Shown one piece after another: positions 61,448 through 64,000 of a DNA stretch of 64,000 nt. Each line of letters starts with the position of its first letter. Position 1 is the stretch's first letter. The notes under the pieces are model-generated. The model saw only the letters and a list, made by a program, of their open reading frames with translations, was not told the origin of the DNA and did not search any database. The stretch is from Oleiharenicola lentus. GTDB taxonomy: Bacteria; Verrucomicrobiota; Verrucomicrobiia; Opitutales; Opitutaceae. The stretch lies in assembly GCF_004118375.1 (NCBI RefSeq), contig NZ_SDHX01000001.1:248001-312000 (forward strand), in the 5' to 3' direction. The translations under genes were made by a program, and so were the position numbers.

Positions 61448-62328
61448 TTCGTTGGCGCAGGCTCCGGATCGGGAAGAGCCGTTCCGATGATGATAAGCGG
61501 ACCAAGGGTGACGGAGCCGCGGTTGATCCGGCGCTGGAGGGCGAGCGACTCGCCCGTATCCCGGCCAAAGAAGTCCATGGCGCTGATGATCAGCGGTGGC
61601 AGCGTCTCCCGCATGGAGACGCCTTGGTCGTTGACCGTGAGGGTCGTGCGCCAGGCCAGCTTGCGCTCGCCCCGGGTGAGGGCGGCGAAATCGTAGGCGG
61701 ACACCACGACGTAGTAGAGGTCGTGTGCGGCCTGATATTGAAGATGCTGTTCGCGGGCCATGCGTTCGTGAATCGGGATGCCTTCGTCCATCTGCCGCGC
61801 CATCTTCTGGACGTTGTCCAGTCCGCCCACGAGCCGGGCCCGTTCCAGGATGTCGCGGCGGCGGAGGGAGATCAGTTCGGGCGACGCCATGACATCCCGC
61901 ACATCGAGGCCCGAGTGGGAACCCCAGTAATAGAAAAGCGCCAGCGCGGGCGGATGGGAGATTTCCCGGGCGGGGAGAAAGCTGCGTTTCGCCAACACCC
62001 CCTGGAGCAGCGCATCGATCTTTTCCTGAGCCGGCGGATTCTCCCTGATCGGACTGGATCCCATGGGCTTGTAACCCTCGCTATGCGCGACGTAATAGAC
62101 CGGATGCTCGGGGGAGGGATCGCGCAGCGTGCGGCCATAGGCGGTTCGTTCGCTGTAAACGGTCATTTCAATCCGCGGGTTCGACGCGAAGGCCTTGGGC
62201 AGCAGTTCCAGGTTGAATCCGCCCGGCTTTCTCAGGCGGGGTTGCCCGGATTCGGGGATCAGGTTCGGTTCGTCGGCTGGGAGAAACACCGCGGCGAGGC
62301 AGTACAGGAGCAGGTGGGCAGTTTTCAT
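61444..62328 (-). CDS. Secreted protein of unknown function
   Basis: I do not recognise the family. Predicted product of 294 residues with a signal peptide (MKTAHLLLYCLAAVFLPADE). Features are NPRIEMTVYSERTAYGRTL, a central PVYYVAHSEGYKPMGSS, HPPALALFYYWGSHSGLDV, a helical stretch with ERMAREQHLQYQAAHDLYY, and a C-terminal LPPLIISAMDFFGRDTG. It is embedded between rhamnogalacturonan lyase and CBM9-like genes with 4-bp overlaps on both sides, so it is surely cotranscribed with them. No catalytic motif is obvious. Confidence 0.75.
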   Translation of the reverse strand: MKTAHLLLYCLAAVFLPADEPNLIPESGQPRLRKPGGFNLELLPKAFASNPRIEMTVYSERTAYGRTLRDPSPEHPVYYVAHSEGYKPMGSSPIRENPPAQEKIDALLQGVLAKRSFLPAREISHPPALALFYYWGSHSGLDVRDVMASPELISLRRRDILERARLVGGLDNVQKMARQMDEGIPIHERMAREQHLQYQAAHDLYYVVVSAYDFAALTRGERKLAWRTTLTVNDQGVSMRETLPPLIISAMDFFGRDTGESLALQRRINRGSVTLGPLIIIGTALPDPEPAPTK

Positions 62329-64000
62329 GGCACAGTTGGGGAGTGAGGGAACTCCACGACCGGCGGTGGCGGCAGCGGAAGGGATTCGTCGAGGGCGAAA
62401 CTGGGATGTGGCGGCTGGTTGTAGGCGGTGTTCTGCCAGGCGATGGCGGCGCGGTATTGCGGGTCGTGCATGAGCGTCACGAGGCGGTGCTTGGTCGGGA
62501 TCGTGCTGGTGTAGATGCGCAGCTCCTGCTTGTCGCGCGTAGCCCACACGACTTCCTCGCGCCAGTCGCCGAAGAGGTCGGCGCAGAGCGCGGGCGTGGC
62601 CTTGGTGCCGTTGGCCGAGGTGCATTCGGGATCGGTGAGCAGCAGGTTGAGCGACTCCGTGTCCCAGTTCCATTTCACGATGCGGTTCTGGTCGAGGAGC
62701 TCGTTGAGCAGGTCGCCGTCCCAGTAGATGCCGAAGTTCACCGGCATGCCGCGCGGACGTTTTTCCACGACTTTCCGGCCGGTGGCGTCGTGGATGCCGT
62801 CCAGGCCTGCGCCGGCGGCCCAGGACTCGGCGCCGGGGAATCGCGGGTCGATGTTGAAGGTGTTGCCGCGGCCCGGGCCCTCGCCCTTGTCGCCGCCCTC
62901 GGTGGCGGCCTGGACGGACGGGATGGTGAAGATCGGTTCGCCGGTGCGCGCGTCGCGCAGGCTCAGACCCTGGGCATCGAAACGTTCCTGGATGGCGCCG
63001 ATCTCGAGGCCAGGACGGTCGGGCACGAAGTCGCCCACGTGCAGCGCGTCGCCGTGGCCCCAGCCGGTCGAGTAAAGGCCGGTGCCGTCGTCGTCCACGA
63101 CCATGGCGCCGTAGATGATCTCCTGTTTGCCGTCGCCGTCCACGTCGGCGACGGAGAGCTGGTGGTTGCCCTGGCCGCGCCACTTGTTGGTGCGGTCGGG
63201 CGGGCCGACCTTGTCGCTGTCGAAAACCCAGCGCGAGGTGAGCTTGCCGCCGCGCCAATCCCACGCGGCGATGACGCTGCGCGTGTAGTAGCCGCGGCAC
63301 ATGACGAGGCTCGGCAGGCGGCCGTCGAGCCAGGCGACGCCGGCGAGGTAACGCTCGGAGCGGTTGGCATTCCCGTCGCCCCAGACGGCTTTCATCTGAT
63401 CGGGCGTGGGGTTCTGGGTCTCGGGATGACGACCGGGCAGGTAGTCCGTCGTGGCGAGCGCGGCGCCGGTGCGTCCGTCGAACACCGTGAGGAACTCCGG
63501 TCCGCGCACGATGTGGCCGCGCTCATCGCGGTGGTTGGCGGCCGGGTCGCCGATGATTTTGCCCCGGCCGTCCACGGTGCCGTCGGCGGTCTTGCCGGCG
63601 ACTTCGGCGCGGCCGTCTCCGTCGAGGTCCGCGACCATGAACTGCGTGTAATGCGCGCCCTCGCGGATGTTTTTGCCGAGGTTGATCGTCCAGAGGGGGG
63701 TGCCGTCGAAGCGATAGGCTTGGAGGAGCGTCTCGCCGGTGAGGCCGGGGCGGGAGTTGTCCTGCGGGTTCTGCTCCTGCTTCAGGATGATCTCGTAGTT
63801 GCCGTCGCCGTCGAGATCGCCCACGGAAGCGTCGCCGGGCGTGTAGCCGGCGGGGGTCTGGATGGGCACAGCATGATACGGGCGCGGATCGGAGAGCGCC
63901 GGCATAACAAACGGTTTGGACGGCTCGCCCTCGCGGCCGTTCACGACGACACGAACGAAGTAAGCGGTCTCGCGATCGAGTTGTGGCGCCGGGTCAAGCA
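62325..64000 (-). CDS. PL11 rhamnogalacturonan lyase, N-terminus cut by window edge
   Basis: Endo- or exolyase of the rhamnogalacturonan-I backbone, eight-bladed beta-propeller family (YesW/YesX type). Repeated calcium-binding DxDxDG units are visible: GDLDGDGNYEIILK, VADLDGDGRAEVAGK, VADVDGDGKQEIIYGA. Other family strings are GHIVRGPEFLTVFDGRTGAA, GYYTRSVIAAWDWRGG and a C-terminal AYNQPPHPSF. About 558 codons are visible; the frame continues past the window edge through PAPQLDRETAYFVRVVVNG, part of the N-terminal beta domain. It is the first visible gene of the minus-strand operon and the best evidence for rhamnogalacturonan-I as substrate. Confidence 0.94.
   Translation of the reverse strand, partial: LDPAPQLDRETAYFVRVVVNGREGEPSKPFVMPALSDPRPYHAVPIQTPAGYTPGDASVGDLDGDGNYEIILKQEQNPQDNSRPGLTGETLLQAYRFDGTPLWTINLGKNIREGAHYTQFMVADLDGDGRAEVAGKTADGTVDGRGKIIGDPAANHRDERGHIVRGPEFLTVFDGRTGAALATTDYLPGRHPETQNPTPDQMKAVWGDGNANRSERYLAGVAWLDGRLPSLVMCRGYYTRSVIAAWDWRGGKLTSRWVFDSDKVGPPDRTNKWRGQGNHQLSVADVDGDGKQEIIYGAMVVDDDGTGLYSTGWGHGDALHVGDFVPDRPGLEIGAIQERFDAQGLSLRDARTGEPIFTIPSVQAATEGGDKGEGPGRGNTFNIDPRFPGAESWAAGAGLDGIHDATGRKVVEKRPRGMPVNFGIYWDGDLLNELLDQNRIVKWNWDTESLNLLLTDPECTSANGTKATPALCADLFGDWREEVVWATRDKQELRIYTSTIPTKHRLVTLMHDPQYRAAIAWQNTAYNQPPHPSFALDESLPLPPPPVVEFPHSPTVP

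Noticed and set aside
1-64000. CRISPR array
   Set aside because: Repeats are dispersed inverted pairs of several families, not evenly spaced direct repeats with unique spacers, and no cas gene is present.
1-64000. Insertion sequences or prophage
   Set aside because: No transposase, integrase or phage gene was found; the repeats are too short and carry no coding capacity.
1-64000. tRNA or rRNA genes
   Set aside because: No cloverleaf with a TTCGA-type T-loop and CCA-side stem, and no rRNA-like sequence, was recognised by eye; a tRNAscan run would be decisive.
52909-64000. Interpretation of the cluster as an ulvan-degradation locus because of the BNR_4 protein, GH105 and GH39
   Set aside because: No sulfatase gene is present, while PL11, CE12, GH28 and GH106 all point to rhamnogalacturonan-I.

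Overview
The window reads as chromosomal DNA of a high-GC (roughly two thirds G+C) Verrucomicrobiota, most likely an Opitutaceae-type polysaccharide degrader. The reasons are TonB-dependent receptors without SusD partners, several LacI-type regulators, many secreted carbohydrate-active enzymes including DUF2264, DUF4450, DUF6250 and BNR_4 families, few clear Shine-Dalgarno sequences, and dense palindromic intergenic repeats. The lineage is inferred from gene content; no rRNA or tRNA gene is present.

Layout. (1) 1-2454: a partial L-ribulokinase gene (araB) divergent from a LacI regulator. (2) 2646-6756: a Gfo/Idh/MocA oxidoreductase divergent from a TonB-dependent receptor. (3) 6949-18252, all minus strand: a LacI regulator, then a Na+/solute symporter, type I phosphomannose isomerase, D-2-hydroxyacid dehydrogenase, DUF2264 protein, heparinase II/III-like protein and alginate-lyase-like protein, with an acetylesterase-like hydrolase further down. 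This looks like a uptake and degradation operon for a uronic-acid polymer, with a perfect palindromic operator in front of the symporter. (4) 18413-27376: a GH106 rhamnosidase divergent from an oxidoreductase, followed by a four-gene sugar ABC importer of rhamnose/AI-2 type. (5) 27658-35951: a second, larger TonB receptor, a membrane TPR protein and a second Na+ symporter. (6) 36081-45909: GH2, DUF4450, GH43, DUF6250 and a tandem CE12-type esterase. (7) 46057-52704: a LacI regulator divergent from L-rhamnose mutarotase, a PL26/YetA-type exolyase, GH105 and a PanE-like reductase. (8) 52909-64000, minus strand: partial PL11 rhamnogalacturonan lyase, an unknown protein, CBM9-like protein, BNR_4 protein, GH28, GDSL esterase, GH43 and GH39.

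Together regions 4-8 form a nearly complete rhamnogalacturonan-I (pectin) degradation locus. PL11 and the PL26-like enzyme would cleave the backbone, CE12 enzymes remove acetyl groups, GH105, GH106 and GH28 process oligomers, and GH2, GH39 and GH43 remove galactose, xylose or arabinose side chains. TonB receptors, symporters and the ABC importer would take up products, and RhaM and AraB feed rhamnose and arabinose inward. Rhamnose isomerase, kinase and aldolase are not in this window.

Two non-coding layers stand out. Candidate LacI operators link separate transcription units into regulons. Several families of long palindromic repeats fill nearly every gap, and some copies lie in frame inside coding sequences: the same short element encodes VEPALRAGL in two unrelated enzymes, and a 61-bp palindrome sits inside the membrane TPR protein gene.
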